From Paenibacillus silviterrae (GTDB lineage Bacteria > Bacillota > Bacilli > Paenibacillales > NBRC-103111): DNA of 64,000 nt. The stretch lies in contig NZ_JASKUT010000001.1 of NCBI RefSeq assembly GCF_030167925.1, positions 868,001-932,000 on the forward strand, given 5' to 3'. Within the stretch, counting starts at the first letter, position 1. Each line of letters begins with the position of its first letter. The notes below the pieces were generated by a model, which worked only from the letters and a program-made list of their open reading frames with translations, ran no database searches and was not told the origin of the DNA. A program made the position numbers and the translations under genes. Below are positions 1-9,310 of this stretch, in pieces.

Positions 1-388
1 GGTGGAGCTCGTTAAGGAAGGGATTCCCGCCGCGGCCAGACGGACCGGTGGACATCCTGCGAAGAGAAGCTTTCAAGCGCTGCGCATTGCCGTCAATGAC
101 GAGCTGGGTGCCTTTGAGGAAGCGATTGAGCAGTCGATACGCTGCTTAGCTCCCGGAGGAAGAGTGGCGGTTATTACCTTCCACTCTCTGGAGGATCGCA
201 TTTGCAAGACGACGTTTGCCAAGTACGTAGCGAAATGCACGTGTCCTCCGGATTTTCCGATGTGCGTATGCAATAATCAAGGAATCGTCAAGCTGATCAA
301 TCGGAAGCCGATCGAAGCAGGGGAGGAAGAGCTCTCGGTCAACCCAAGGGCGCGCTCCGCGAAGCTTCGCGTCGCCGAGAAGCTATAG
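1..388 (+). CDS. rsmH: 16S rRNA (cytosine-1402-N4)-methyltransferase RsmH, 3' part only
   Basis: This is the last 128 or so codons of RsmH (MraW), which methylates C1402 of 16S rRNA using SAM; the family is about 310 residues, so the N-terminal SAM-binding half lies outside the window. What can be seen is the conserved core FHSLEDRI, the cysteine-rich stretch [12 protein letters not shown] and the family's terminal signature [15 protein letters not shown] before a TAG stop. It sits directly before ftsL, as in the dcw clusters of Bacilli, where mraZ would be expected upstream. Cytosolic. The identification is firm; the true start cannot be seen. Confidence 0.95.
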   Translation, partial: VELVKEGIPAAARRTGGHPAKRSFQALRIAVNDELGAFEEAIEQSIRCLAPGGRVAVITFHSLEDRICKTTFAKYVAKCTCPPDFPMCVCNNQGIVKLINRKPIEAGEEELSVNPRARSAKLRVAEKL

Positions 389-448
389 AGAGAACAAAAC
401 TACGGACATATGCCAATGAATATTTAAGGGATAAAGGAGGAACATCCG

Positions 449-907
449 GTGCCAGCCTACATTCATGGAAGCTTAGCAACACAGCCGCGAGAACAAGAGC
501 CGAAGGTCAAAATTAAGGAAACAAAGAAGCTTGTAACCCGAAAGAAAACATTGCCTATTCAGGAAAAGCTGCTTTATTTATTCACAGTGGTTATCTGTGC
601 GGTCGTTGCGGGTGTGATCATTTGGCGATATGCGCAGATTTATGAAATGAATATGCGCATTCAACAGGTGGAAAAGCAGATTCAGCTGCTGGAGGCGGAA
701 AATACCGTATTGAAGTATAAGGTCAGCGAGCTGTCCAAGCCGGAGCGCCTGAATGAGCTGGCGAAGCAGTGGAGCTACGGTCCGCCGGAGGTGCCGCAAA
801 TCAAGACGGTGACCTCGCCGAAAAATTCCACCGCCGCGAAGTCGACTCCGAGCAAATCCGCCGCGGATAGCGCCAAGAAGCCCGGCTCATCGAAGCAAAC
901 CCCATAA
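449..907 (+). CDS. ftsL: Cell division protein FtsL
   Basis: FtsL is a small bitopic divisome protein that pairs with DivIB/FtsQ and DivIC/FtsB and helps activate septal peptidoglycan synthesis. The 152-residue product has a basic cytoplasmic N-terminus, one membrane segment at about residues 41-59 and a coiled coil at about 63-105, the FtsL architecture. The sequence is poorly conserved in this family, so the call leans on topology and on position between rsmH and the septal PBP. The start is GTG with an AAAGGAGG ribosome site 8 bases upstream. The last 35 or so residues form an extracytoplasmic tail rich in Ser, Lys, Ala and Pro, an extension also seen on the PBP and DivIB of this cluster. 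Confidence 0.9.
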   Translation: MPAYIHGSLATQPREQEPKVKIKETKKLVTRKKTLPIQEKLLYLFTVVICAVVAGVIIWRYAQIYEMNMRIQQVEKQIQLLEAENTVLKYKVSELSKPERLNELAKQWSYGPPEVPQIKTVTSPKNSTAAKSTPSKSAADSAKKPGSSKQTP

Positions 908-970
908 TTACATATAGAGAACCTACTACATCATTCTTTTCTGAAGAAAGTTCCTGGAGGGAAAGAGTTC

Positions 971-3316
971 ATGACGAAGAAAGTAAAGCTGCGTTCGCTG
1001 CTCATTGGAGGGGTATTCACCCTCTTTTTTATTGCCTTGGTTTCCAGACTCTATTGGGTTCAGGTAGTTCAGGGCGCCGATCTTTTGTCACAGGCCCAAG
1101 CTCGCTGGGAAACCGATAAAGTGCTTCACCCTGTCCGCGGAACGATCGTGGACCGCAATGATAAAATTCTGGCGGAGGATGCGCCCGCCTTTACGGTAGC
1201 TTTAAATCCGCAAATCATTCATGACAAAAAGATCGTCGAAGAGGTAGTCAAAGGCTTGGCTGGAATCCTGAACACCTCCAATGATCCCGGCGCACTCTCC
1301 GCCTTAGAGGATAAGATTCGTACGCGATTAAATAAGAAGCGTGACGATGGCTCCTATTATCCTCAGGTTGAGATTCGCAACGAGGGCTGGAAAATCGACG
1401 TAGCTATGGCCGATCAGATCAAGAAGATGATCGTCGAGCTGCAAAGCACCTTGGAGACGAAGAAAAGCCTCGGGATTTACCTTCTGGAAGAGCGCAAGCG
1501 CTTCTATCCGGGAGGGCAGCTGCTTGCACAGGTGCTAGGGTATACCGATAAAGAAGGAAAGCCCATTATGGGACTTGAGAAGACGCTGGATAATCAGCTC
1601 AAAGGCGTCGACGGCTGGCTTAGTTATGAGAAGGATCGGTATGGAGTCGAGCTGCCGGATGCCAAGGTAACCTTCCAGCCCCCATCCAATGGCAACAATA
1701 TCCGTTTAACCATTGATAAAAATATTCAATTTTATATGGAAAATGCACTGGAAAAGGTGTACAAAAAGTACAATCCCAAAAGCTTGATGGCCGTCGCGGT
1801 GGATCCGAATACGATGGAAATTTTGGGCATGGTCAACATGCCGAATTTCAACCCGAACCGGTATTGGGAAACAAAGGTATCCAGCGATGTGAACCATGTG
1901 GTTGCCTCGCAGTACGAGCCGGGCTCTACCTTTAAGCTGGTCACGCTGGCCGGTGCTGTGGAGGAGGGGCTGTTTAATCCTGATGAGAAATATCAATCCG
2001 GATCGATCGTAGTGACGGACCGCAGACTGCATGACCACAATATTACCGGGTGGGGCAAAATTTCGTACTTGGAAGGTTTGAAGCGCTCCAGTAACGTTGC
2101 CTTCGTCAAGCTGGGGATGGAGAAGCTCGGGCAGGAGCGTCTGCGGCAATACATCGATAAATTCGGCTTCGGTGTCAAGACAGGCATCGATCTTCCGGGT
2201 GAAGTCCCGGGGATTATCAATATGAGGCGTCCCTCCGAATTCGCTACCTCGACCTACGGACAAGGGATGACTGCAACGGCGATTCAGCAAACGGCTGCCT
2301 ATGCCGCGATTGCCAACGGAGGCAAGCTGATGAAGCCATATATCATCAAGGAAATTTATAATCCGAGCACCGGAGAAGTCGTGGAAAAGAAGGAACCGCA
2401 GGTCATCCGGCAAGTGGTTTCCGAGAGTACGGCGACACAAGTAAGCTCTTATCTGGAGCAGGTCGTTTCGGACCAGGCGATGGGTACGGGACGAAAAGCG
2501 TATATTGACGGCTACCGCGTAGCAGGCAAGACCGGTACGGCGAACAAGGTAGTTCCGGGAGAAAAGGGATATGCGGAAGGGAAATGGGTCATTTCCTTTA
2601 TTGGCTATGCGCCGGTGGAAAATCCGAAAATTTTGGTGACGATTATCGCGGATGAACCGGATTTGAAGGGAGATTACCATTTGGGGGGAGATGTAGCTGC
2701 TCCGGCCTTCAAAGAAATCGTCTCTCAATCGCTTCGCAATATGGGAGTGCCTTCCACGTCACAGCAGCCTCAACAGGTGCAGGTAACGGAGCAAACGTCT
2801 CACGCCAACGCGCCGGACCTGACCGGGCAAACGGTAGATGAGGCGAGAACTACGATGAGCAAGTACGGCGTGGTTGTCGACAGCATCGGCAAGGGCAGCA
2901 AGGTAATCGCCCAATCTCCGCCGAAAGGAACTCAAATTGCCCAAGGGCAGCGAATGTATGTAGTACTGCAGGAAGAAGGAGAGCTTCCTGTTCCTGATAT
3001 GACGGGCAAGTCTCTTCGGGATGCGCTTGAGGTATGTGCTATCGTAAAGGTGCGCTGCCAGTCTACAGGTGAAGGGTATGTAGCTTCGCAGACAACAAGT
3101 GTTGAAGGGGAGGAACGCGTCGTGACTCTTCAACTGAAGCCTTACAACGAGCTGCTCCAATCTCCGGTTCAGGAGAAGGACGGGAAAACGGAAACATCCG
3201 CCAAGCCGGATTCGAAGAAAACGACGCAGCCTGCATCCAAAACGCCTGCGACCAAAACGACGCAGTCAGCAGCAACAGGAAATTCACCGTCTAAAGTTGC
3301 GGCAAACACCCCATAG
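971..3316 (+). CDS. pbpB: Septal class B penicillin-binding protein with two PASTA domains (PBP2B-like)
   Basis: A transpeptidase that crosslinks septal peptidoglycan, corresponding by position to B. subtilis PBP2B. The 781-residue product has one N-terminal membrane anchor (about 10-28), a dimerisation domain, and a transpeptidase domain with the three active-site motifs: STFK (Ser319), SSN (373-375) and KTGT (Lys520). Two PASTA domains follow at about 610-720; the second holds two cysteines. A tail of about 45 residues rich in Lys, Thr, Ser and Ala ends the protein. It starts at ATG after GGAGGGAAAG. PBP2B proteins are about 715 residues, so the extra length is mainly this tail. It lies between ftsL and spoVD, and FtsL and DivIB are its expected partners. 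Confidence 0.93.
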   Translation: MTKKVKLRSLLIGGVFTLFFIALVSRLYWVQVVQGADLLSQAQARWETDKVLHPVRGTIVDRNDKILAEDAPAFTVALNPQIIHDKKIVEEVVKGLAGILNTSNDPGALSALEDKIRTRLNKKRDDGSYYPQVEIRNEGWKIDVAMADQIKKMIVELQSTLETKKSLGIYLLEERKRFYPGGQLLAQVLGYTDKEGKPIMGLEKTLDNQLKGVDGWLSYEKDRYGVELPDAKVTFQPPSNGNNIRLTIDKNIQFYMENALEKVYKKYNPKSLMAVAVDPNTMEILGMVNMPNFNPNRYWETKVSSDVNHVVASQYEPGSTFKLVTLAGAVEEGLFNPDEKYQSGSIVVTDRRLHDHNITGWGKISYLEGLKRSSNVAFVKLGMEKLGQERLRQYIDKFGFGVKTGIDLPGEVPGIINMRRPSEFATSTYGQGMTATAIQQTAAYAAIANGGKLMKPYIIKEIYNPSTGEVVEKKEPQVIRQVVSESTATQVSSYLEQVVSDQAMGTGRKAYIDGYRVAGKTGTANKVVPGEKGYAEGKWVISFIGYAPVENPKILVTIIADEPDLKGDYHLGGDVAAPAFKEIVSQSLRNMGVPSTSQQPQQVQVTEQTSHANAPDLTGQTVDEARTTMSKYGVVVDSIGKGSKVIAQSPPKGTQIAQGQRMYVVLQEEGELPVPDMTGKSLRDALEVCAIVKVRCQSTGEGYVASQTTSVEGEERVVTLQLKPYNELLQSPVQEKDGKTETSAKPDSKKTTQPASKTPATKTTQSAATGNSPSKVAANTP

Positions 3317-3337
3317 CTTGTTCTAACCCCTGGTTGT

Positions 3338-3382
3338 CCTGAATAGGCATGATATGAAGCGATTGCTATTCAGGAGGGGAGG
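3338..3382 (+). promoter_or_regulatory. Stem-loop touching the spoVD ribosome site
   Basis: CCTGAATAG at 3338-3346 is repeated as its exact reverse complement CTATTCAGG at 3366-3374, giving a 9-bp stem with a 19-base loop. The stem's 3' arm runs into the purine-rich ribosome site AGGAGGGGAGG (3372-3382) of spoVD. There is no T-tract, so it is not an intrinsic terminator. It may tune access of ribosomes to spoVD; this is inference. Confidence 0.45.
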
Positions 3383-3390
3383 AAGCGAGT

Positions 3391-5352
3391 GTGAGACCAT
3401 CGAACGTCACCGTTCGTCGTCGTCTATATGCCGCCTTGATCGTCGGAACTTTTCTGTTCTTGCTGCTTTCCGTGCGGCTCGCCTATGTACAGATCTGGAT
3501 GGGACCTAAGCTGTCGGCGGAGGCCGAAGATTCCTGGAGGCGCGAAATACCGTTCAGCGCCAAACGGGGGGAAATTCTGGACCGCAACGGCGTGCAGATC
3601 GTTACGAATATGAGCACGCCGACGGTTTGGGCCATCCCCGCGCAAATTAAAGATCCGCAAGCTACGGCAGCAGCGCTTGCCGCCCAGCTGCAGATGGATC
3701 CGGCCAAGGTGGAATCCTTGATTACCAAGAGGGCGCTCAATGTGCGCATTCAGCCGGGCGGCTGGAAAATCTCGCAGGAAAAAGCAAATGAAATTCGCAA
3801 CCTTCGTCTGCCGGGAATTATTGTTGCGGAGGATAACAAGCGCCATTATCCCTTCGGAGGCTTGGCCGCTCATATTCTCGGCTTTGCCGGCATTGACAAT
3901 AACGGACTTACCGGGGTTGAAGCAAAATATAACAAGGGTCTGAGCGGCGTGAACGGCAATGTGTCTTATCTTGCCGATGCGGCAGGACGCAATATTCCCG
4001 GCTCTTCGCTTCAATATGTGGAGCCGAAGAGCGGCTTGAATCTGCAATTGACGATTGATAGTCACTTGCAATCGATCCTCGAGCGAGAGCTGGATCAAAC
4101 GATGACAAAGTATCAGGCCAAGAGTGTAATCGCCATTATGATGGATCCGAACAATGGGGAAATTTTGGCGATGGGCTCGCGGCCCGGCTACGAGCCCGGA
4201 AGATTCCGCGAGTATCCGAAGGAGAGCTACGACCGGAACCTGCCGATCTGGATGACCTATGAGCCGGGCTCCACGTTCAAGATCATCACGCTGGCTGCCG
4301 CCTTGGAGGAGAAAAAGGTCAATCTGCAGGATTCTTTCCACGATCCGGGCGCCATTGAAGTGGCTGGAGCAAGGCTGCGCTGCTGGAAGCGGGGCGGACA
4401 TGGAAGCGAAACCTTCCTGCAGGTGGTGGAGAACTCCTGTAACCCGGGCTTCGTTGTCATGGGCCAACGTCTTGGCAAAGATAAGCTTTTCGAGTATATT
4501 AATAACTTCGGGTTCGGTAAAAAAACCGGCATAGATCTCGGCGGCGAGGAGAACGGTATTTTGTTCAAGCCGTCGCGCGTCGGCCCAGTAGAGCTGGCGA
4601 CGACCTCCTTCGGGCAAGGGGTATCCGTCACGCCGATTCAGCAAATTACGGCGGTTTCGGCAGCGATTAACGGAGGAAAGCTGTATAAGCCGCACGTAGC
4701 CAGGGCTTGGTATCATCCGGATTCCGGTCAGTTGGTGGATAAGTTTGAGCCTGAGCAGGTAAGGCAGGTGATCTCACCGGAAACCTCCAAGCAGGTGAGA
4801 GAGACGCTGGAGAGCGTCGTGGCCAACGGAACCGGGCGCAATGCCTTTATCGACGGCTATCGGGTGGGCGGCAAGACAGGTACGGCGCAGAAAGTCATCA
4901 ACGGACGCTACTCGGCGGATGAGCATATCGTTTCATTTATCGGCTTCGCCCCTGCAGACGATCCCAAAGTGGTGATTTACGCAGCGGTGGATGATCCGCA
5001 AGGGCTGCAGTTCGGTGGTTTGATCGCCGCGCCTTTGGTTAAGAACATCATGGCGGATACGCTTCGCTATATGAAGGTACCCCAGCGCAAGGAGCAATTG
5101 GACCGCAAGTTTGTCTACGGCGATACGCCGATCGTTGAGGTGCCGAATCTGGTGGGGCGTACGGTGACGGAGATTTATGAGGATTTGAATATGAATTTCA
5201 ATCTCGCCAAATCGGGGCTCGGCAAATATGTGGTCAATCAGGTACCCAAACCGGGGGCAAGGGTCGATCAGGGCTCGACGATTCGCGTTTACTTGTCGGA
5301 TCGAGATCCAGGTATGCCGGAGCAGGGTGCGCCGAAACCGACAACTCCATGA
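3391..5352 (+). CDS. spoVD: Stage V sporulation protein D, sporulation-specific penicillin-binding protein
   Basis: SpoVD is the class B transpeptidase that makes spore cortex together with the glycosyltransferase SpoVE. The 653-residue product has an N-terminal membrane anchor, a dimerisation domain, and the motifs STFK (Ser294), SCN (349-351) and KTGT (Lys495), then one PASTA domain near residues 585-640. One PASTA domain and a length near 646 separate it from PBP2B. Cys331 and Cys350 are 19 residues apart, matching the redox pair known in B. subtilis SpoVD (Cys332/Cys351), whose disulfide is opened by StoA; Cys350 lies inside the SxN motif. The start is GTG after GGGGAGG. The spacing from the previous PBP gene is 74 bp and includes a stem-loop. 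Confidence 0.95.
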   Translation: MRPSNVTVRRRLYAALIVGTFLFLLLSVRLAYVQIWMGPKLSAEAEDSWRREIPFSAKRGEILDRNGVQIVTNMSTPTVWAIPAQIKDPQATAAALAAQLQMDPAKVESLITKRALNVRIQPGGWKISQEKANEIRNLRLPGIIVAEDNKRHYPFGGLAAHILGFAGIDNNGLTGVEAKYNKGLSGVNGNVSYLADAAGRNIPGSSLQYVEPKSGLNLQLTIDSHLQSILERELDQTMTKYQAKSVIAIMMDPNNGEILAMGSRPGYEPGRFREYPKESYDRNLPIWMTYEPGSTFKIITLAAALEEKKVNLQDSFHDPGAIEVAGARLRCWKRGGHGSETFLQVVENSCNPGFVVMGQRLGKDKLFEYINNFGFGKKTGIDLGGEENGILFKPSRVGPVELATTSFGQGVSVTPIQQITAVSAAINGGKLYKPHVARAWYHPDSGQLVDKFEPEQVRQVISPETSKQVRETLESVVANGTGRNAFIDGYRVGGKTGTAQKVINGRYSADEHIVSFIGFAPADDPKVVIYAAVDDPQGLQFGGLIAAPLVKNIMADTLRYMKVPQRKEQLDRKFVYGDTPIVEVPNLVGRTVTEIYEDLNMNFNLAKSGLGKYVVNQVPKPGARVDQGSTIRVYLSDRDPGMPEQGAPKPTTP

Positions 5353-5443
5353 TAAGTAGGTTATTTTTCTCAAAATAGGCTTTTCATTGCTCATATTTTT
5401 GTCCATAATAGATACCATGTGTTTACAATGGGAGGGGTCTCGC

Positions 5444-6934
5444 GTGCAGCTGAAGGAACTGGCTTCTCTTCTGATGGTAAGGCGTGTCGTCGGAGACGAG
5501 AGCATTGAGCTTACCGGTATTCAAACGGATTCCCGCAAGGTAGCCCCAGGCGACTTGTTCATTTGTATCACCGGGCTTTCCGTCGACGGACACAAGTTTG
5601 CGGAAGCCGCAATCGGTCTTGGGGCGGCCGCGTTGATCGTGGAGCGGGAGCTGGATGTGCCGGTTCCGCAGCTGATCGTGAAGGATTCGCGATATGCTAT
5701 GGCCGTTGTGGCAAGCCATTTCTACGGATACCCGAGCCGGGAGCTGAAGGTGATCGGCGTTACGGGAACGAACGGGAAAACGACGACAAGCTACCTGCTT
5801 GAAAAAATATTACGCGATCAAGGTCATACAACCGGGCTGATGGGGAATATCCATATCAAGGTTGGCGATGAATTTCTGGTGAATCACAGCACCAATACGC
5901 AAGAAGCCTTGGAGCTGCAGAGAATTCTTCGTCGAATGCGGGACGTGGGAACGGAATACTGTATTATGGAGGTTTCTTCTCACGGTCTAGCGCTCGGACG
6001 AGTGAAAGGCACACAATTTCGTACGGGGATTTTCACGAACTTAACCCAGGACCATCTGGATTATCACGGGACGATGGAAAAGTATCAAGCGGCGAAAGCG
6101 CTGCTGTTCTCCCGTATGGGCAACGGCTTCAGTGCGAAGCCGGAAGAGCGGGCCTTTGCCGTCCTGAATGCGGACGATGCGGCCACGGCCGATTTCGCCG
6201 AGCAAACGGCTGCCCAAGTGATTACCTATGGTATAGAGCGGCAGGCCGACGTTCGGGCAGAGAATATTCGGGTCACGGCCAAGGGGACGGAATTCCGCTG
6301 CGTTACCTTCGCGGGGACGACGGATTTTGCCATGAAGCTGGTCGGTGAATTCAATGTGTATAATTCGCTCGGAGCGATTGCCGCAGCGCTCGCGGAGGGT
6401 ATTGAGCTGGAGCGCATTAAGGAAAGCCTGGAGGGCGTAGCTTCCGTGGAAGGACGAATGGAGATCGTCGACGAAGGGCAGCCGTTTCTGGTGCTGGTTG
6501 ACTATGCCCATACGCCGGACGGTCTGGAGAACGCACTTGCGACAATCCGTCAATTTGCCGAAGGCCGCGTGATCAGCGTGTTCGGCTGCGGCGGAGACCG
6601 GGACCGGAGGAAGCGTCCGCTCATGGGGCAGGTAACGGCAAAGTACAGCGATTATTTGCTGGTGACGTCGGATAACCCTCGCACCGAGGAGCCGCAGCAA
6701 ATCCTGGAAGACATTGTACCGGGCATCCGGGAAGCGGGGTTCGATGAGGACAGCTATGAGCTGGTCGTCGACCGGCGGGAAGCGATTCATAAAGCGATCC
6801 GGCTTGCGGGTCCGAAGGACATCGTGCTGATTGCCGGCAAAGGCCATGAAACATATCAGGAGATCATGGGGCGCAAGATCGATTTTGACGATCGGCTTGT
6901 TGCCAAGGATGCCATAAGGGGTCGATCAATTTGA
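5444..6934 (+). CDS. murE: UDP-N-acetylmuramoyl-L-alanyl-D-glutamate--2,6-diaminopimelate ligase
   Basis: MurE adds the third stem-peptide residue to UDP-MurNAc-L-Ala-D-Glu in the cytosol, using ATP. The protein shows the Mur ligase P-loop GVTGTNGKTT, the central domain motif with DHLDYHGTM, and the DNPR motif (in TSDNPRTEEP) that marks enzymes selecting meso-DAP rather than lysine. The open frame extends upstream to an ATG at 5387, but the GTG at 5444 has a good GGGAGGGG site and gives 496 residues, close to the family's usual size, so I chose it. It ends by overlapping the start of murF by three bases, implying translational coupling. The DAP acetylase genes at 32-35 kb would supply its substrate. 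Confidence 0.95.
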   Translation: MQLKELASLLMVRRVVGDESIELTGIQTDSRKVAPGDLFICITGLSVDGHKFAEAAIGLGAAALIVERELDVPVPQLIVKDSRYAMAVVASHFYGYPSRELKVIGVTGTNGKTTTSYLLEKILRDQGHTTGLMGNIHIKVGDEFLVNHSTNTQEALELQRILRRMRDVGTEYCIMEVSSHGLALGRVKGTQFRTGIFTNLTQDHLDYHGTMEKYQAAKALLFSRMGNGFSAKPEERAFAVLNADDAATADFAEQTAAQVITYGIERQADVRAENIRVTAKGTEFRCVTFAGTTDFAMKLVGEFNVYNSLGAIAAALAEGIELERIKESLEGVASVEGRMEIVDEGQPFLVLVDYAHTPDGLENALATIRQFAEGRVISVFGCGGDRDRRKRPLMGQVTAKYSDYLLVTSDNPRTEEPQQILEDIVPGIREAGFDEDSYELVVDRREAIHKAIRLAGPKDIVLIAGKGHETYQEIMGRKIDFDDRLVAKDAIRGRSI

Positions 6935-8343
6935 TAAAGCGTACGTTAGCCGATGTCGCTGCGATGTCGGGCGGCACCCTCTCCGGCGACGCGGACGGGG
7001 GGCAGCTCATTCAGGGCGTATCGAAAGATACCAGAACAATAGAACAAGGAAATTTATACGTACCGCTGATCGGGGAAGCCTTCGACGGGCATGCGTTCGT
7101 GCAAAGCGCGTTCGAGAAGGGAGCTGCCGCTTCCTTCTGGCAGAAGGATCATGAGCATCCTCCTACAGGAGTGCCGTTAATCATAGTGGAGGATACGCTT
7201 GCCGCTCTTCAGCAGCTGGCGAAGGCTTACCGTCATCAGCTCGATGTAAGGGTGGTCGGCATTACGGGCAGCAACGGCAAGACGACTACCAAGGATATGA
7301 CGGCGGCCGTGTTATCCACCCGGTTTCAGGTACACAAAACGTTGGGTAATTATAATAACCACATCGGGTTGCCGCTCACTATGCTCCAGCTGTCGGAGGA
7401 GACGCAAATCGCCGTTCTTGAGATGGGCATGAGCGGTCGATGGGAGATCGATTTTCTTTCCCGACTCGCTGAGCCCGAGATTGTGGTCATTACGAATATC
7501 GGGGAGAGCCATCTTCTTCAGCTCGGCTCGCGAACCGAAATTGCCCGGGCGAAAACGGAGATTTTGGCCGGACTTCAAGAGGACGGAGTGCTTGTATATA
7601 ATGGGGACGAACCGCTGATTGAAGAGGTGCTGCCGGAGCTTGACGAACCGGGACGCAGGCTCGGCAAGAGCTTCCGGCGCGTAAGATTCGGTGCGGGAAC
7701 CGACAATGATTTGTATCCTCTGGAGATCCGTATGGAGGGCAAAGGCACGTATTTCACTGTGAATTCCGATAAGGATACAACGGTTTATATACCGCTGCTC
7801 GGCGGTCACAACGTAATCAATGCACTGGCCGCGCTTGCCGTCGGCAAGCACTTTGGTCTGCGGAACGACACCATGGCGGAAGGGCTGAGAAGCCTCGTCA
7901 TGACCGGCATGCGGATTGAAGTGTCGGAAACGCCGTCCGGGGTAACGATTCTGAATGACGCTTACAACGCAAGTCCGACGTCCATGCGAGCGGCCATCGA
8001 CCTGCTGCAGGAGCTGCAGGCGAAAGGACGTAAATTCGCGGTGCTGGCCGACATGCTGGAGCTGGGTGAGCAGGAGGCCGATTTTCATAGGGAAATCGGT
8101 CGGCATTTGAACCCTGCCCATGTGCATACGGTTTACACGTACGGACCTTTGGGGGCTTATATTGCGGAAGGCGCAAGGGAGAAGTTCCCGCAGGATCGGG
8201 TTCGTTATTTTGAAGAGAAAGAACAGCTTGCACATACGCTGTCCGCTGCAACCGCCGATGGAGATGTCGTCCTGATCAAGGGATCGCGCGGCATGAAAAT
8301 GGAACAGGTGGCGGCACGGTTGATGCAGGTGGGGGGAGTTTAA
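6931..8343 (+). CDS. murF: UDP-N-acetylmuramoyl-tripeptide--D-alanyl-D-alanine ligase
   Basis: MurF adds D-Ala-D-Ala to the tripeptide precursor, completing the cytosolic UDP-MurNAc-pentapeptide. The 470-residue protein has the P-loop [14 protein letters not shown], the central motif [13 protein letters not shown] and [11 protein letters not shown], typical of MurF. The start is TTG overlapping the murE stop codon. In B. subtilis murF lies far from the dcw cluster beside ddl; its place here between murE and mraY is the order seen in many other bacteria and in Paenibacillus relatives. Confidence 0.95.
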   Translation: MIKRTLADVAAMSGGTLSGDADGGQLIQGVSKDTRTIEQGNLYVPLIGEAFDGHAFVQSAFEKGAAASFWQKDHEHPPTGVPLIIVEDTLAALQQLAKAYRHQLDVRVVGITGSNGKTTTKDMTAAVLSTRFQVHKTLGNYNNHIGLPLTMLQLSEETQIAVLEMGMSGRWEIDFLSRLAEPEIVVITNIGESHLLQLGSRTEIARAKTEILAGLQEDGVLVYNGDEPLIEEVLPELDEPGRRLGKSFRRVRFGAGTDNDLYPLEIRMEGKGTYFTVNSDKDTTVYIPLLGGHNVINALAALAVGKHFGLRNDTMAEGLRSLVMTGMRIEVSETPSGVTILNDAYNASPTSMRAAIDLLQELQAKGRKFAVLADMLELGEQEADFHREIGRHLNPAHVHTVYTYGPLGAYIAEGAREKFPQDRVRYFEEKEQLAHTLSAATADGDVVLIKGSRGMKMEQVAARLMQVGGV

Positions 8344-8345
8344 CG

Positions 8346-9308
8346 GTGGATTTCAAAATTGTCATGATTACCTTGGGCGCGGCCTTTTTATTAGCTGTCA
8401 TAATGGGCCCGCTGTTTATCCCGCTTTTGCGGAGATTAAAGTTCGGACAGCAGATTCGAACCGACGGTCCGCAGGGACATCTGAAAAAGGCGGGAACGCC
8501 GACCATGGGCGGCATTATTATTATGCTGGCCTTGGCCGTAGCAGTCCTTCGCTTCGGGGAGAAAAACCTGGAGACGGCGATTTTGCTTGTTGCGTCTCTC
8601 GGGTACGGCTTTATCGGCTTTCTGGACGATTATATCAAAATCCTGTTCAAGCGCTCGCTCGGCTTAACCGCCAAGCAAAAGCTGCTCGGGCAGCTGATCG
8701 TCTCCATTATCGTTTGCGTCATGCTGTCGATGGTGGGACATAGCACGGATATCCGGATTCCTTATCTGGATTTCACGTTTGATCTTAGCTGGCTTTATTT
8801 CCCGTTCGTTATCTTTCTGATGCTCGGAACATCCAATGCCGTTAACTTTACCGACGGACTTGACGGCTTGCTGGCAGGCACGAGCGCCATTGCCTTTGGA
8901 GCGTATTCGATTATCGCTTTAAGCAACAGCCAGCCGAATGTGGCCATTTTTTCCGCAGCTATGGTCGGTGCCGTGTTAGGCTTTCTCGTTTTCAACGCCC
9001 ATCCGGCCAAGGTGTTCATGGGCGATACGGGGTCGCTCGGGATCGGCGGAGGACTTGCTGCCGTGGCGATTTTGACCAAAGCGGAAATATTGCTTGCCAT
9101 GATCGGCGGAGTATTCGTTGTCGAGGTCTTATCCGTGATTATTCAGGTCGTTTCGTTTAAGACAAGGGGTAAGCGGGTATTCAAAATGAGTCCGATTCAC
9201 CATCATTTCGAATTGGTCGGGTGGTCGGAATGGCGTGTCGTCATTTCCTTCTGGACAGCTGGACTCATCCTGGCGGGCATTGGACTTTACATTAATGAGG
9301 TGTTATAA
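8346..9308 (+). CDS. mraY: Phospho-N-acetylmuramoyl-pentapeptide transferase
   Basis: MraY transfers phospho-MurNAc-pentapeptide to undecaprenyl phosphate, giving lipid I. The 320-residue protein has about ten membrane segments and the family signatures: PTMGGI near the N-terminus, [29 protein letters not shown] and the histidine run SPIHHHFE near the C-terminus. The start is GTG two bases after murF ends, with a ribosome site (GGGGGGAG) inside the end of murF. It is therefore tightly coupled to murF and murD. Confidence 0.97.
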   Translation: MDFKIVMITLGAAFLLAVIMGPLFIPLLRRLKFGQQIRTDGPQGHLKKAGTPTMGGIIIMLALAVAVLRFGEKNLETAILLVASLGYGFIGFLDDYIKILFKRSLGLTAKQKLLGQLIVSIIVCVMLSMVGHSTDIRIPYLDFTFDLSWLYFPFVIFLMLGTSNAVNFTDGLDGLLAGTSAIAFGAYSIIALSNSQPNVAIFSAAMVGAVLGFLVFNAHPAKVFMGDTGSLGIGGGLAAVAILTKAEILLAMIGGVFVVEVLSVIIQVVSFKTRGKRVFKMSPIHHHFELVGWSEWRVVISFWTAGLILAGIGLYINEVL

Positions 9309-9310
9309 GG

